A DNA stretch of 64,000 nucleotides from Hymenobacter sp. 5317J-9. Its GTDB lineage: Bacteria; Bacteroidota; Bacteroidia; Cytophagales; Hymenobacteraceae. How positions within the stretch are numbered: position 1 is the stretch's first letter; each line of letters starts with the position of its first letter. Below the pieces are notes generated by a model. The model searched no databases. It saw nothing but the letters and a program-made list of their open reading frames with translations, and had not been told where the DNA came from. The DNA lies in the NCBI RefSeq assembly GCF_022921075.1, contig NZ_CP095050.1, positions 3,100,001 through 3,164,000 of the forward strand. The letters are read 5' to 3'. Shown one piece after another: positions 8,806 through 17,317 of this stretch. Made by a program: the position numbers and the translations under genes.

Positions 8806-9669
8806 ATGCTTTCACGCCTTTTTCTGTTGCTGATTTTCACACTCCCTTTCATCCCTGATTCTTTCGCCCAAACCGTGCGGCTGCAAGGTCGCGTGGTGGC
8901 CGCCTCGGGCCAGCCGGTGCCGTTTGCCAGCGTTGGCGTGAAGGGCAAATCCATCGGCTCGACGGCCGACGAAACGGGACGCTTTGCCTTTGCGGCCCCT
9001 GCTACCCTGGCCAATGCCGATTCGGTCATTATTTCCTGCGTGGGCTTTCGCTCGCTGGCTCTCACAGTGGAGCAGCTGCGTCGGCCCGAGGCCGTATGGA
9101 CGCTGCAGCCCCTGAGCCACCTGCTGCAGGAGGTGCAGGTGCGCCGGCCACACATGCAGCCAGGCTTTCTGGGCTGTCGGAGCGCCTTCTCGCCCATGCA
9201 GTGGACCACCGACAGCGCCGCCGACGTGCGCGAAATGCGCGGTTGGGAACTAGCCACCATGGTGCGCGTGCGCAAAAACAGCTTCGTCGATAGTTTCCGG
9301 GTGTACTTCGCCCACAACGAGTTTCGCTCCTTGCGCCTGCGCTTCCTGCTCTACGACATGCAGCACGGCAAACCCGACCGCCTCCTGGTGGCCGACGACA
9401 TCCAATTCAGGGTACCGAACCAACGCACCGGTTGGGTAGGCCTCGACCTGCGCCGCTACAATCTGCACCTCACCAAGGGCCAGACCGTGGCGGCCGGCAT
9501 ACAGTGGCTGCAAGGCGAAAAAGCCACGCCCAACAGCCAGCGCCTGAGCGGCCCGGTCCTGATGCCCACGTTGATAAACCGCACCCTCATCCGCCAGAAA
9601 AGCCAGGCCCACTGGGAAAAATACGCCGCCAACGTGAGCATGTACTTGGCGGTGCAGCAGTACGAGTAG
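8806..9669 (+). CDS. Secreted protein with carboxypeptidase-regulatory-like domain
   Basis: 287 residues. A signal peptide (MLSRLFLLLIFTLPFIPDSFA) is followed by a CarboxypepD_reg-like Ig domain: QTVRLQGRVVAASGQPVPFA, then SIGSTADETGRFAF and IISCVGFRSLAL. This is the surface module seen in many Bacteroidota outer-membrane proteins. The remaining 180 residues (starting VQVRRPHMQPGFLGC) form a separate domain with WVGLDLRRYNL that I do not recognise. The start at 8806 is preferred to 8716 because it begins the signal peptide. Possibly a surface-linked protein without the TonB barrel. Confidence 0.7.
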   Translation: MLSRLFLLLIFTLPFIPDSFAQTVRLQGRVVAASGQPVPFASVGVKGKSIGSTADETGRFAFAAPATLANADSVIISCVGFRSLALTVEQLRRPEAVWTLQPLSHLLQEVQVRRPHMQPGFLGCRSAFSPMQWTTDSAADVREMRGWELATMVRVRKNSFVDSFRVYFAHNEFRSLRLRFLLYDMQHGKPDRLLVADDIQFRVPNQRTGWVGLDLRRYNLHLTKGQTVAAGIQWLQGEKATPNSQRLSGPVLMPTLINRTLIRQKSQAHWEKYAANVSMYLAVQQYE

Positions 9670-9791
9670 TGCTGGCGGCGCAATCCATTGGCCCAAGCCA
9701 TGCCCTGCAAACATTTACCTCGTGAAGTCAGCGCTATACAATTGATTCGCAAAGCGCTTTTTTCAAGCAACTACCGGGCAGGTTACAACAG

Positions 9792-10406
9792 CTAGCAGGG
9801 ACTAAAAAACAGTACCTCTTGCAGGCGCCCCTGTTTGAAAAGCAGGTTCAGTGAGCCGTCCATGGGCACATTCTTCTCGTAGAATGGCAAATACATTTCT
9901 TCGCCGGGGCGGCCGGTGGCGGGCGTGTCGACAGCCTTGGCGGCCTTGGGGAAGAAGCGACGGACGTCCTCAAAAGTAGTATTCTGGTTGAGTACTAATT
10001 GCCCAATTTTGCCCCGATACTTGCCGGTGGTGACGTCAAAGCCGGTCAGAATGGCGCGGCTCCCGTTCACCTCGTATATCGTTTTGCCATAGTACCAGAT
10101 ATCGCCGACGGGGCTTTTTTCGGTTGCCAGTACGCCGCCGCACTCCACCGCGCCTTTGGCCACGCGGGCGGGGCGTCCCAGTTGACGCGTGAGTTCGGCC
10201 GTGCTGATTTCTCCCTTTGGTAAGCCCTCGACGGAAACCATGCTGGCCTCAATGTGCTCCGGGTCGAGGGGCCCAGTTTGCGCGGGCCCGGACGTAGCGG
10301 CAGCAGGGGCCGCCACGTCTGGGGCGTTGGGAGTGTCGGGGGTGCTTTGGCAGGCGACCAAGCCGAGCAACACGGAAGTCAGGGGGAGCAGACGGTTCAT
10401 CAACAT
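9792..10406 (-). CDS. Lipoprotein of unknown function
   Basis: 204 residues with a lipobox (LLGLVAC). An Ala/Pro-rich linker is followed by a globular part with TAELTRQLGRPARVAKG, VGDIWYYGKTIYEV and FEDVRRFFPKAAKA. These look like a small alpha/beta domain of the type that tracks a regulatory ratio or threshold, but I do not recognise a family. The protein ends FSPC, so it has a C-terminal Cys. It is convergent with the carboxypeptidase-regulatory-like protein, with 122 bp between them. The start could also be the ATG two codons later (10400). Confidence 0.65.
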   Translation of the reverse strand: MLMNRLLPLTSVLLGLVACQSTPDTPNAPDVAAPAAATSGPAQTGPLDPEHIEASMVSVEGLPKGEISTAELTRQLGRPARVAKGAVECGGVLATEKSPVGDIWYYGKTIYEVNGSRAILTGFDVTTGKYRGKIGQLVLNQNTTFEDVRRFFPKAAKAVDTPATGRPGEEMYLPFYEKNVPMDGSLNLLFKQGRLQEVLFFSPC

Positions 10407-10431
10407 TTGGTAGAATTAAGTAACGTGATTC

Positions 10432-10466
10432 TAAAAAAGGGGCGGGTACAAGCCCCGCCCCTTTTT
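10432..10466. terminator. Rho-independent terminator after hutU
   Basis: A perfect 14-bp inverted repeat (AAAAAAGGGGCGGG and its complement) surrounds a 7-nt loop and carries T-runs on both strands. It touches the hutU stop codon at 10467. Because it also faces the start of the lipoprotein gene at 10406, it separates hutU from that gene. Confidence 0.8.
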
Positions 10467-12245
10467 TTACTTCATGCCCGGAATTTTGGCGCCTCGCTCG
10501 CGGGCCACGTCCTGGGCCAGCTCGTAGCCGGCGTCGGCGTGGCGGAAGATGCCCATGCCGGGGTCGGTGGTGAGGACGCGGCGCAGGCGCTCGGCTTTTT
10601 CGGGGGTTCCTGTCGCCACTATCACCATGCCGGAGTGGGTGCTGTTGCCGATGCCCACGCCGCCGCCGTTGTGCAGGCTCACCCAGTCGGCGCCGCTGGC
10701 GCAGTTGGCCAGGGCGTTGAGCAGGGGCCAGTCGGCCACGGCGTCGGAGCCGTCCTTCATGCCTTCGGTTTCGCGGTTGGGCGAGGCGACGGAGCCGCAG
10801 TCGAGGTGGTCGCGGCCGATGACGATGGGGGCCGAGACTTCGCCCCGCGCCACGAGGTCGTTGATGACAAGGCCGAACTTTTCGCGCTCGCCATAGCCGA
10901 GCCAGCACACGCGGGCCGGCAGGCCAATGAAGGGTACTTTGGCCTGGGCCTTCTCAATCCAGCGGGCCAGCATCTTGTTGTCGGGGAAGGTTTCGAGCAG
11001 GGCGCGGTCGATGCGCAGAATATCCTGCGGGTCGCCGCTGAGGGCTGCCCAGCGGAAAGGTCCCTTGCCCTCGCAAAACAGCGGGCGAATGTAGCCGGGC
11101 ACAAAGCCGGGGTACAGGAACTGGCCGTTTTCGTCGCGCACGTTCAGGCCGCCTTTTTCGGCCTGGCCGCGCAGGTTGTTGCCGTAGTCCACGGCGACGG
11201 TGCCGCGGCGCTGCATCTCCAGAATGGCCTCCACGTGCTTCACGATGGACGCCAGCGCCTGCTTCTTGAACTCCTCAGGATTCTCCGTTTTCAAGGCCAG
11301 CACCTCCCCTATTTCGCCTTCGGGGATGTAGTCCATCAGGTCGTGGGCCGAGGTTTGGTCGGTCACGATGTCAGCCTGGAAGCCCAGCTCCAGCAGGCGC
11401 GGCAGCACCGTGGCGGCGTTGCCGGTGAGGCCCACCGACCAGCCTTTGCCGTCAGCTTTGGCCTGTTCGCATAGCTCCAGGGCATGGGTGAGGTCGCGGG
11501 CCTGCTCGTCCACGTAGCCTTCGCGCACTTTCTGCTTCACCCGCTCGTCGATGGGCTCGATGACGAGGCACACGCCGTCGTTCATGGTCACGGCCAGGGG
11601 CTGGGCGCCGCTCATGCCGCCCAAGCCCGCCGTGACGGTGATGGTGCCGCGCAGGCTGCCGCCGAAGTGCTGGTCGGCCATGGCCGCAAACGTCTCATAA
11701 GTGCCCTGCAAGATGCCTTGGGTGGCGATGTAAATCCAGGAGCCGGCCGTCATTTGGCCGTACATCATCAGGCCCATTTTGTCGAGCTCGTCGAAGTATT
11801 CCTGGGTGCTCCAGGCGGGCACGATGTTGCTGTTGGCGATGAGCACGCGCGGGGCGTGGGGCCAGGTTTTGAGCACGCCCACGGCCTTGCCGCTCTGCAC
11901 CAGCATGGTTTCGTCGGCTTCCAGCTCCTGTAGGGTCTTCACGATGGTCTGGTATTCCTTCCAGTTGCGGGCGGCGCGGCCGGCACCGCCGTACACAATC
12001 AGCTCGTCGTACACCAGCGAAACGGCGGGGTCGAGGTTGTTTTCCAGCATGCGCAAGGCAGCTTCGGCTTCCCAGGTTTTGCAGCGCAGCTCGGTGCCGT
12101 GCTTGGCCTTCACCGTTTCGGTGGGCTTGAACTCGTAGAACATGGGGCGCTTGCCGTCGGGCTTTTGCGGGGCAGCGCCGGTGGCGGTGGAGAGGGAGTT
12201 GGCTTCGAGGTTGAGCTCGGCCGTGGGCGTAGCGGTGGGCGTCAT
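10467..12245 (-). CDS. hutU: Urocanate hydratase (urocanase)
   Basis: 592 residues. Second step of histidine degradation: urocanate plus water to imidazolone propionate, with NAD+ as tightly bound cofactor. Family sequence is unmistakable: [45 protein letters not shown], and [17 protein letters not shown] (NAD-binding region), then QTSAHD and the C-terminal HNGGGVGIG. The start at 12245 gives a short Thr/Ala-rich leader before the conserved body. An in-frame extension to 12353 would run through a palindromic repeat and is unlikely. hutG lies 2.5 kb further on; hutH, hutI and a further formimidoyl-glutamate enzyme are not in the window. Confidence 0.95.
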   Translation of the reverse strand: MTPTATPTAELNLEANSLSTATGAAPQKPDGKRPMFYEFKPTETVKAKHGTELRCKTWEAEAALRMLENNLDPAVSLVYDELIVYGGAGRAARNWKEYQTIVKTLQELEADETMLVQSGKAVGVLKTWPHAPRVLIANSNIVPAWSTQEYFDELDKMGLMMYGQMTAGSWIYIATQGILQGTYETFAAMADQHFGGSLRGTITVTAGLGGMSGAQPLAVTMNDGVCLVIEPIDERVKQKVREGYVDEQARDLTHALELCEQAKADGKGWSVGLTGNAATVLPRLLELGFQADIVTDQTSAHDLMDYIPEGEIGEVLALKTENPEEFKKQALASIVKHVEAILEMQRRGTVAVDYGNNLRGQAEKGGLNVRDENGQFLYPGFVPGYIRPLFCEGKGPFRWAALSGDPQDILRIDRALLETFPDNKMLARWIEKAQAKVPFIGLPARVCWLGYGEREKFGLVINDLVARGEVSAPIVIGRDHLDCGSVASPNRETEGMKDGSDAVADWPLLNALANCASGADWVSLHNGGGVGIGNSTHSGMVIVATGTPEKAERLRRVLTTDPGMGIFRHADAGYELAQDVARERGAKIPGMK

Positions 12246-12280
12246 GGGTGGGGTTTTGGGTGGTGCGGCGAAGATAGGAA

Positions 12281-12378
12281 AATGTAGCGTGGCCTCGGCG
12301 CGTCCGCGCATGCCCGCCCCATGCAAGTTTTTCGTACACTTCCGACCGCACACGGACTCGCCGAGGCCCCGCTACATT
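12281..12378. repeat. Palindromic repeat, family B, copy 1 (between hutU and the Rof-like gene)
   Basis: Two 26-nt arms (12281-12306 and 12353-12378) are reverse complements with two mismatches, separated by 46 nt. Arm core: TGTAGCGTGGCCTCGGCG. The same arm sequence recurs at 57154-57230, so this is an interspersed element rather than a simple operator. It fills the divergent promoter region, and its right arm begins the TACATTCG element used for the Rof-like gene. Confidence 0.75.
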
Positions 12379-12380
12379 CG
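12373..12380 (+). promoter_or_regulatory. -7-like element (TACATTCG) close to a start codon
   Basis: TAnnTTCG variant of the Bacteroidota -7 box, ending 6 nt before the ATG at 12387. It lies mostly within the right arm of the palindromic repeat. No -33 TTG was found at the expected spacing, so the call is tentative. Confidence 0.35.
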
Positions 12381-12386
12381 CCTTCC

Positions 12387-12659
12387 ATGAACACCGACTA
12401 TAAACCCATCGACTGCAACTACTACGACCTGCTCGAAGCCGCCGCCACCCAGCGCCGCCGCGTCGACCTGCAGTATTTCAACGACCTGCGCCAGCTTTGC
12501 CTCGGCTCGGGCGTGATTGAGACACTTTTCATCCGCGACAAGGTGGAGTACATGCGCCTGAAGTCGGGCGAGGAAATCCGGCTCGACCACCTCATCCGCC
12601 TCGACGACAAGCCTGCGCCGGGCTACGCCGACTACCCCGATTTCAGCTGTGCCTGCTAA
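12387..12659 (+). CDS. Rho-binding antiterminator, Rof/YaeO family
   Basis: 90 residues. E. coli Rof binds the termination factor Rho and blocks its RNA binding. The N-terminus (YKPIDCNYYDLLEAAATQRR) matches the Rof signature Y-x-P-I-x-C-x-x-Y-D-x-L-E. The middle (VIETLFIRDKVEYMRLKSGEEIRLDHL) matches the Sm-like beta barrel that ends in the family's RLD-x-I strand. Recognition is by motif memory, not a search. It is divergent from hutU across a palindromic repeat and has no partner gene. The start at 12387 is favoured over 12321, which would run through the repeat. Confidence 0.75.
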   Translation: MNTDYKPIDCNYYDLLEAAATQRRRVDLQYFNDLRQLCLGSGVIETLFIRDKVEYMRLKSGEEIRLDHLIRLDDKPAPGYADYPDFSCAC

Positions 12660-12672
12660 GGCCGTTTAACGC

Positions 12673-12708
12673 AACAACCCCCTCCTGCCGTAGCATGAGG
12701 GGGTTGTT
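12673..12708. terminator. Bidirectional rho-independent terminator
   Basis: Perfect 12-bp stem (AACAACCCCCTC and its complement) with a 12-nt loop, between the convergent Rof-like and DUF4097 genes. It probably serves both. Confidence 0.75.
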
Positions 12709-12727
12709 AAATTAATGAGGGCCGTTG

Positions 12728-13543
12728 CTAGTCGCGGCTTTGCTCCACGCTCACGCCGCCATTAGTTGTCACGGCCTTCACCTGGGCGCCGCCTTTGCCC
12801 AGGCTGGTGGCCAGCTCGCGGCGCAGAAAGCCCGTTTTGGTGACGGGGAAATTGGCCCGGATATTCCCCATGTTGGTGCTCGTAAACAGCTGGGCCGAGT
12901 AGTCCTGCGGCACACGCCAGCGAATGCCGCCGTTGGTGGTGGCCACGTCGAGGCCTTTGCCCTCCCACTGCTTGCCGCTCAGGTTGATGCTGAGGCCGCC
13001 GTTCACGGTCTGGCCCGTCACCTGCCCGCCCAGGTTGTCCAGCGAGACGCCGCCGTTGGTGGCGTGAAATTTCACCTCCGACTGCATATTCTCGATGTGA
13101 ATGCCGCCGTTCAGGGTGTTAAGCGTCAGAGCCGTCTGGCGGGGCACAAACACCTCGTAGCTCACGCTGTACTGCTCGTCTTTATCGGTGGATGTGGCCC
13201 GCAACGTATTGCTGGCAGCACTGATGCTCACGGCTTTCACGCGGCTCTGCGCTTCTGCCTCGGTGCTGGCCCAGCTCGTCACCTTGGCCCGGATGCGGAC
13301 GTTAGCGCCCGACCAGCCGTGCACCGTGATGCCGCCGTTGGCGCCGCCCTCGATGGCCAGCGGCTGGCCGGCGGGCGCGCTCATCGTCAGGTCGCGGGTT
13401 TCGCAGTAGCGCTTGCTTTCGCCGCTATTGCGGCCCCAATTGCCTTCGTCGCAGCTCATGTTGAACTGCGGCTCAGCGGTGGTTTGGGCGTTGGCTGAAA
13501 GAGCAGCCAGGGATAGAACGAATGCAGAAAGAAGGGTTTTCAT
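12728..13543 (-). CDS. DUF4097-type secreted beta-repeat protein
   Basis: 271 residues with a signal peptide (MKTLLSAFVLSLAALSANAQ). The mature part is a right-handed beta-helix-like array with recurring NGG turns: GGANGGITVHG, TLNGGIHIENM, ATNGGVSLDNL, TVNGGLSINLSG, TTNGGIRWRV, TTNGGVSVEQS. This periodicity, spaced about 20-24 residues, is typical of DUF4097 (putative auto-transporter adhesin head) proteins. These are often found near anti-sigma or membrane-stress genes, but no such gene is beside it here. Function unknown. Confidence 0.8.
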   Translation of the reverse strand: MKTLLSAFVLSLAALSANAQTTAEPQFNMSCDEGNWGRNSGESKRYCETRDLTMSAPAGQPLAIEGGANGGITVHGWSGANVRIRAKVTSWASTEAEAQSRVKAVSISAASNTLRATSTDKDEQYSVSYEVFVPRQTALTLNTLNGGIHIENMQSEVKFHATNGGVSLDNLGGQVTGQTVNGGLSINLSGKQWEGKGLDVATTNGGIRWRVPQDYSAQLFTSTNMGNIRANFPVTKTGFLRRELATSLGKGGAQVKAVTTNGGVSVEQSRD

Positions 13544-13762
13544 GGGGTTGGCGGGGGTAAAAAGTGAAGGTTGAATTAATGCCGCGACGCAGATGCAGCT
13601 CCGGCAAGCGGGCTTTCTGCGGCGTTTGAATCGATTACCGGGCTAAGTCGAATTCGTTACAGCACGTCTCGGCTTTTTAGGTAAGCTCGGCACTGCGTGC
13701 CTACTTTCTGCCGGGTTTGCCGTATGCATGTTCCACTCCTAACCATCCCAAACCGCTTTTCT

Positions 13763-14782
13763 ATGGATACAGTAGCCGCCGGTGTCACCCAGCTGCGCAT
13801 TCAGCGCTTTGTCAATGTCTACTTCGTCGAAACCGGCACCCCCGGTGAGTGGGTGCTCGTCGACACCGGCCTGCCGGGCAGTGAAAAAACCATCATCGCC
13901 GCCGCCGACAAGCTTTTCTACCCCGGCACCCGCCCCGAAGCCATCCTGCTCACCCACGGCCACCTCGACCACCTCGGCTCGGCCCGCGAGCTGGCCGACC
14001 ACTGGAAGGTGCCCGTGGTGGCCCATCCCCTGGAGCTGCCCTACCTCACCGGCAAGGCCCAATACCCGCCGCGCGACCCTACCGTGGGCGGCTCCCTGGC
14101 CTTCATGAGCCGCTTTTTCCCCTCGCAGCTGCCCAACCTGGAAGAGCGGGTGCAGGCCCTCAACACCGACGACCCGGCTGCCCCTTTCCTCATGAACTGG
14201 CGCTGGCTGCACGTGCCCGGCCATGCCCCCGGCCAACTGGCCTTCTTCCGGCCCGCCGACGGCACCCTGCTCGGGGCCGATGCCTTTGCCACCTGCCACC
14301 ACGACTCGGTGCCCGCCGTGCTGCTGGGTCTGCCCAAAATCAGCCGCGCCGGCACCCCATTCAATTACGATTGGGAAGCGGCGCGCACCTCGGTGCAGAC
14401 GCTGGCCGATTTGGAGCCCAAAGCCATTGGCTGCGGCCACGGCCCGGTCATTACGGGGACGGCAGCGGCCGCCGGCTTGCGCGCCCTGGCCGATAATTAT
14501 CCCGTGCCCAGCCACGGCCGCTACGTGCACGAGCCCGCCCGCACCGACGCCAGCGGCGTGGAGCACCTCCCGCCCGCGCCCAAAGACAAGCTACCCCTGC
14601 AGGCGGCCATTTTCGGGGCGGGCCTGCTGGCGGCCGGCGCGGCCTGGCTGCTCTCCGGCGGACGGCGCCAGTCGCGCAAAGCCAATGCCCAGCACCGCGC
14701 CTATTCCACAGCATTGAAAAAGTCAAAAGGCTACCAGTCGCCGCCCGTTCCCCCGCTGTATCGCGGCGGCGTGGGTGACTAA
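13763..14782 (+). CDS. MBL-fold metallo-hydrolase with C-terminal membrane anchor
   Basis: 339 residues. The metal-binding motif THGHLDHLG (H-x-H-x-D-H) is present, followed by HVPGHAPGQLAF (third metal His), LLGADAF (bridging Asp) and IGCGHGP (final His), so the site looks complete. After the catalytic domain comes a hydrophobic helix (AAIFGAGLLAAGAAWLL) and a basic tail, suggesting a single C-terminal membrane anchor. Substrate unknown; the family includes glyoxalase II-like and lactonase-like enzymes. The start at 13763 follows the consensus domain start; in-frame codons at 13727 and 13697 are possible. Confidence 0.85.
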   Translation: MDTVAAGVTQLRIQRFVNVYFVETGTPGEWVLVDTGLPGSEKTIIAAADKLFYPGTRPEAILLTHGHLDHLGSARELADHWKVPVVAHPLELPYLTGKAQYPPRDPTVGGSLAFMSRFFPSQLPNLEERVQALNTDDPAAPFLMNWRWLHVPGHAPGQLAFFRPADGTLLGADAFATCHHDSVPAVLLGLPKISRAGTPFNYDWEAARTSVQTLADLEPKAIGCGHGPVITGTAAAAGLRALADNYPVPSHGRYVHEPARTDASGVEHLPPAPKDKLPLQAAIFGAGLLAAGAAWLLSGGRRQSRKANAQHRAYSTALKKSKGYQSPPVPPLYRGGVGD

Positions 14783-14789
14783 GCCACGC

Positions 14790-15701
14790 TTACGCCACCT
14801 GACTGGCCACCCCGGTTAAATAGGCCGTGATGATGGTGGCACACAAACGGGCGGTCTGGTTGTCGCGGTCGAAATGGGGATTAAACTCCACGACTTCGAA
14901 CAGCCGGACCGCCTCTTTTTGCCCCGCCAGGAAAGCTGCCTCCACCGCCTGGCGGGGAGTGAAGCCATCGGCGCTGGGTGCCGACACCGCCGGCGCATAC
15001 GCCTCGGCGCAGCCATCAATGTCGAAGCTCACAAAGGCCGGGCCACCCGAAGTGGCCCGGCTCAGGGCGCGGCTGGCATACAAGTCCATCCCGTCCTTCT
15101 GGACGTGGGCCAGCGGCACAATGTGCGCCTGCTGCTGGTGCAGAAACTCGATGTCCTCGCGGGTGTTGAGGTTGGAATGCAGGCCGATTTCGGTGAACCG
15201 CTCGCCCGGCACGAAGCCCTCGCGCAGCAGCTTGCCGAAGGGCGTGCCGCTGCTGATGAGGCCGGGCTTGTCTTTCACGTCGGCGTGGGCGTCGAAATTG
15301 ATGCCGCCCACTGGCCGGCCGTCGTTGGCATCCACCAGCCCGCGCACGGTTGAATAGGTACCGTCGTGGGAGCCGCCCAGCACCAGCACGCGCGGGTATT
15401 GCCGCAGCAGTGCGGCCAGCTGCGCACGAATTTCGGCGTGGTTGGCAGCGTGGTCAGCCTGGCGAAGGCGGAGGTTGCCGGCGTCGGCAATGCGCAGGGC
15501 ATCGAAGCTGACGTTGTGCTCCAGGTTGTAAGTCTTGTGGTAGCGGCGCAGCTCGCGGCGCATGGCGTCGGGGGCGCCGGCGGCACCGGCCCGGCCGCCT
15601 TCCAGCACGGTGCCAAAATCGAGGGGCAAGCCCACGAGGCACACGTCGGCGTCGGGCAGCTCGGCGGCGGGGCGAATGAGGTCGCGGAGAAAAACGGGCA
15701 T
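14790..15701 (-). CDS. hutG: Formimidoylglutamase, arginase/ureohydrolase family
   Basis: 303 residues. Hydrolyses N-formimidoyl-L-glutamate to glutamate and formamide, the last step of histidine use in organisms with this branch. The two-manganese site is intact: LVLGGSHDGT (His), NFDAHADVK (Asp-x-His-x-Asp) and FVSFDIDGCAEAYAP (Asp-x-Asp). The arginase family also contains agmatinases and arginases. The hut assignment rests on hutU 2.5 kb away and on overall similarity to HutG-type proteins, so the substrate is inferred. It converges with the MBL gene, 7 bp apart. Confidence 0.82.
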   Translation of the reverse strand: MPVFLRDLIRPAAELPDADVCLVGLPLDFGTVLEGGRAGAAGAPDAMRRELRRYHKTYNLEHNVSFDALRIADAGNLRLRQADHAANHAEIRAQLAALLRQYPRVLVLGGSHDGTYSTVRGLVDANDGRPVGGINFDAHADVKDKPGLISSGTPFGKLLREGFVPGERFTEIGLHSNLNTREDIEFLHQQQAHIVPLAHVQKDGMDLYASRALSRATSGGPAFVSFDIDGCAEAYAPAVSAPSADGFTPRQAVEAAFLAGQKEAVRLFEVVEFNPHFDRDNQTARLCATIITAYLTGVASQVA

Positions 15702-15743
15702 ACGCAGGGCGCTAAATTTTCCTCAAAGGAAAGCCCCGGCGCT

Positions 15744-16289
15744 TCAGTTGCCCATTTTCACGGTGCCGTCGTCGTTGAAGGTGCGCTTCACCGTTTCGGA
15801 ACCCGCCACCACCAGCCCAAATACTTCGCGGCCGCCGTCGGCTTCCTGGTTCAGCACCATGCTCAGGGCCAGGGCCGGCTCGTTGTAGTCGAACGTGCCG
15901 CCGTAGGTCACGGCCTTGCCCTTGGAGTCGTTGTAGGTAAACTCAATGTTCTTGCCCTTGAGGGCGTAACGCCCCACTTCGTCGAAATGGTTGGTGCCGT
16001 AGGGGCCCGGGAATTTCAGCTTTTTCTCGTAGCGTCCGGTGGGCCCCAGCGTGAGGGTGCCGCCCACGCCGCGCGTGTTGGTGGGCTTGGGGCTGTATTT
16101 GGGCGCGTAAATCATGTACACCGTGTAGGTGTAGGTAGTGTAAAACTTGGTGGGCAGGCCGCCGGGCACGGGGCGCACCGCCGGGCGGCTGGCCGCGGCG
16201 GGAGCTTTTTTCGGGGTAGTTTTGGCCTGAGCCAGGGCCAGGCCGGCAGCTGCGCAAACCAGTGCGGTGGTGTAGACGATTCGGTGCAT
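15744..16289 (-). CDS. Secreted protein of unknown function (paralogue of the 20999-21484 gene)
   Basis: 181 residues. A signal peptide (MHRIVYTTALVCAAAGLALA) is followed by an Ala/Pro/Lys-rich linker, then a beta-rich domain starting KFYTTYTYTVYMIY, with RGVGGTLTLGPTGRYEKKL and YALKGKNIEFTYNDSKG. The same order (FY-x-TYTYT-x-Y, GVGGTLTL-x-x-x-G-x-YEK, G-x-x-I-x-F) occurs in the protein at 20999-21484, so the two are paralogues. The domain looks like a lipocalin-like or DUF-type small barrel that I cannot name. The start at 16289 begins the signal peptide; a -7-like TATTTTCG ends 4 nt before it. Confidence 0.68.
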   Translation of the reverse strand: MHRIVYTTALVCAAAGLALAQAKTTPKKAPAAASRPAVRPVPGGLPTKFYTTYTYTVYMIYAPKYSPKPTNTRGVGGTLTLGPTGRYEKKLKFPGPYGTNHFDEVGRYALKGKNIEFTYNDSKGKAVTYGGTFDYNEPALALSMVLNQEADGGREVFGLVVAGSETVKRTFNDDGTVKMGN

Positions 16290-16293
16290 GCGG

Positions 16294-16301
16294 CGAAAAT
16301 A
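16294..16301 (-). promoter_or_regulatory. -7-like element (TATTTTCG) abutting a start codon
   Basis: TAnnTTCG variant on the minus strand, 4 nt before the ATG at 16289. Candidate leaderless promoter; no good -33 TTG seen. Confidence 0.35.
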
Positions 16302-16342
16302 CATCAGGTGCATTGGCATTAAAAAACGGGGCTGTTAACGCA

Positions 16343-17317
16343 TCACAGCCGCTTGTAAGCCACGTTATTGAAGTAAAAGCGCGTCACTTGACCCGTTTTC
16401 TCGTTTTTCTCGATGGGATAGGCCACGCCACTGCTGGTGCGGCCGGCGGCGTCAGTAAGGGTCAGCATCCAGCCGCTGAGGCTCCAGCGGCCGGCGCTGC
16501 CGCCGCTGCTGCCGGCCGAGTAAGTGCTGGCCCCGGCCTCGTTGCGCCCGCCAAAGCTGCTGGCGCTGCCGCCGCTGTAGGTGCCATTGGCCCGGAAGGT
16601 GAGTCCGCTCACCGCCGCCGCGCTGCCGCTGCTCGTGCTGATGGAATTGCCGCCCTCAAAGGACCCCACCAGTTGGCTGGCACTCGCAAAGGGCCGCCCG
16701 GCCAGGAAGATGCCCATGTTCCAGGCAAAGGTTTCGGCCTGGGGCTCCACGTTCTCGCTTTCGGTTTGGCCGTTGGTCCAGCGCACGGTGAGCTTGCCGC
16801 CCGCCACCGTGTAGCTGCCCCGCGAGGCAGCCGGCACGGCCGCCAGCTGGGCCGCCGAAAACCCCGTTGGGTCTATATACACCTGGCCATTGGGGGCAAA
16901 GTAGTACGTCGACTTTTCCAGCGAATGGGTGGCAATCCAGTACCTCGTCATGAAAAACAAGCCCACGGGACGGCCGCCTTTCACGGAGCCGGCCAGTGGC
17001 TGGGTAGCAGCGGCCGCGGTGGCGGCGGGCCGGGCGGGCGCGGCCGCGGGGGTGGGCCGGCTCAGGGCATTTTTGCGGGCCAGCGCTTTGGTCATGCCCT
17101 CCGAATCGTCGACGCTGGTGTAGGCTTCGTACGCCTGCTGGTAGGCAGCGGCAGCGGCGGCCTTATTGCCGGCGGCTTCCAGCTGCTGCGCTTTGGCAAA
17201 GACGACCGCCCCGGCGGGCCCGCTGTAGGCCGGCTGAGCCAGTACAGGGGCGTTGAGCAGCAGATTGGTGACTAGAATGCACCCGAAGAGAAAGCGAAAC
17301 AAAGAAACCGTTTGCAT
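16343..17317 (-). CDS. Secreted protein with helical-repeat N-terminus, unknown function
   Basis: 324 residues. A signal peptide (MQTVSLFRFLFGCILVTNLL, cleaved after VLAQ) is followed by a short TPR-like helix pair (FAKAQQLEAAGNKAAAAAAY, QQAYEAYTSVDD), an Ala-rich linker, and a C-terminal beta domain. That domain contains FFMTRYWIATHSLEKSTYYF, a GSFEGGNSISTSSGSAAA segment and Gly/Ser-rich strands, and it closes with FYFNNVAYKRL. The Gly/Ser-rich stretch is locally repetitive. No family recognised. The start at 17317 is chosen for the signal peptide; an upstream in-frame start would add 47 basic, non-export residues. Confidence 0.65.
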   Translation of the reverse strand: MQTVSLFRFLFGCILVTNLLLNAPVLAQPAYSGPAGAVVFAKAQQLEAAGNKAAAAAAYQQAYEAYTSVDDSEGMTKALARKNALSRPTPAAAPARPAATAAAATQPLAGSVKGGRPVGLFFMTRYWIATHSLEKSTYYFAPNGQVYIDPTGFSAAQLAAVPAASRGSYTVAGGKLTVRWTNGQTESENVEPQAETFAWNMGIFLAGRPFASASQLVGSFEGGNSISTSSGSAAAVSGLTFRANGTYSGGSASSFGGRNEAGASTYSAGSSGGSAGRWSLSGWMLTLTDAAGRTSSGVAYPIEKNEKTGQVTRFYFNNVAYKRL

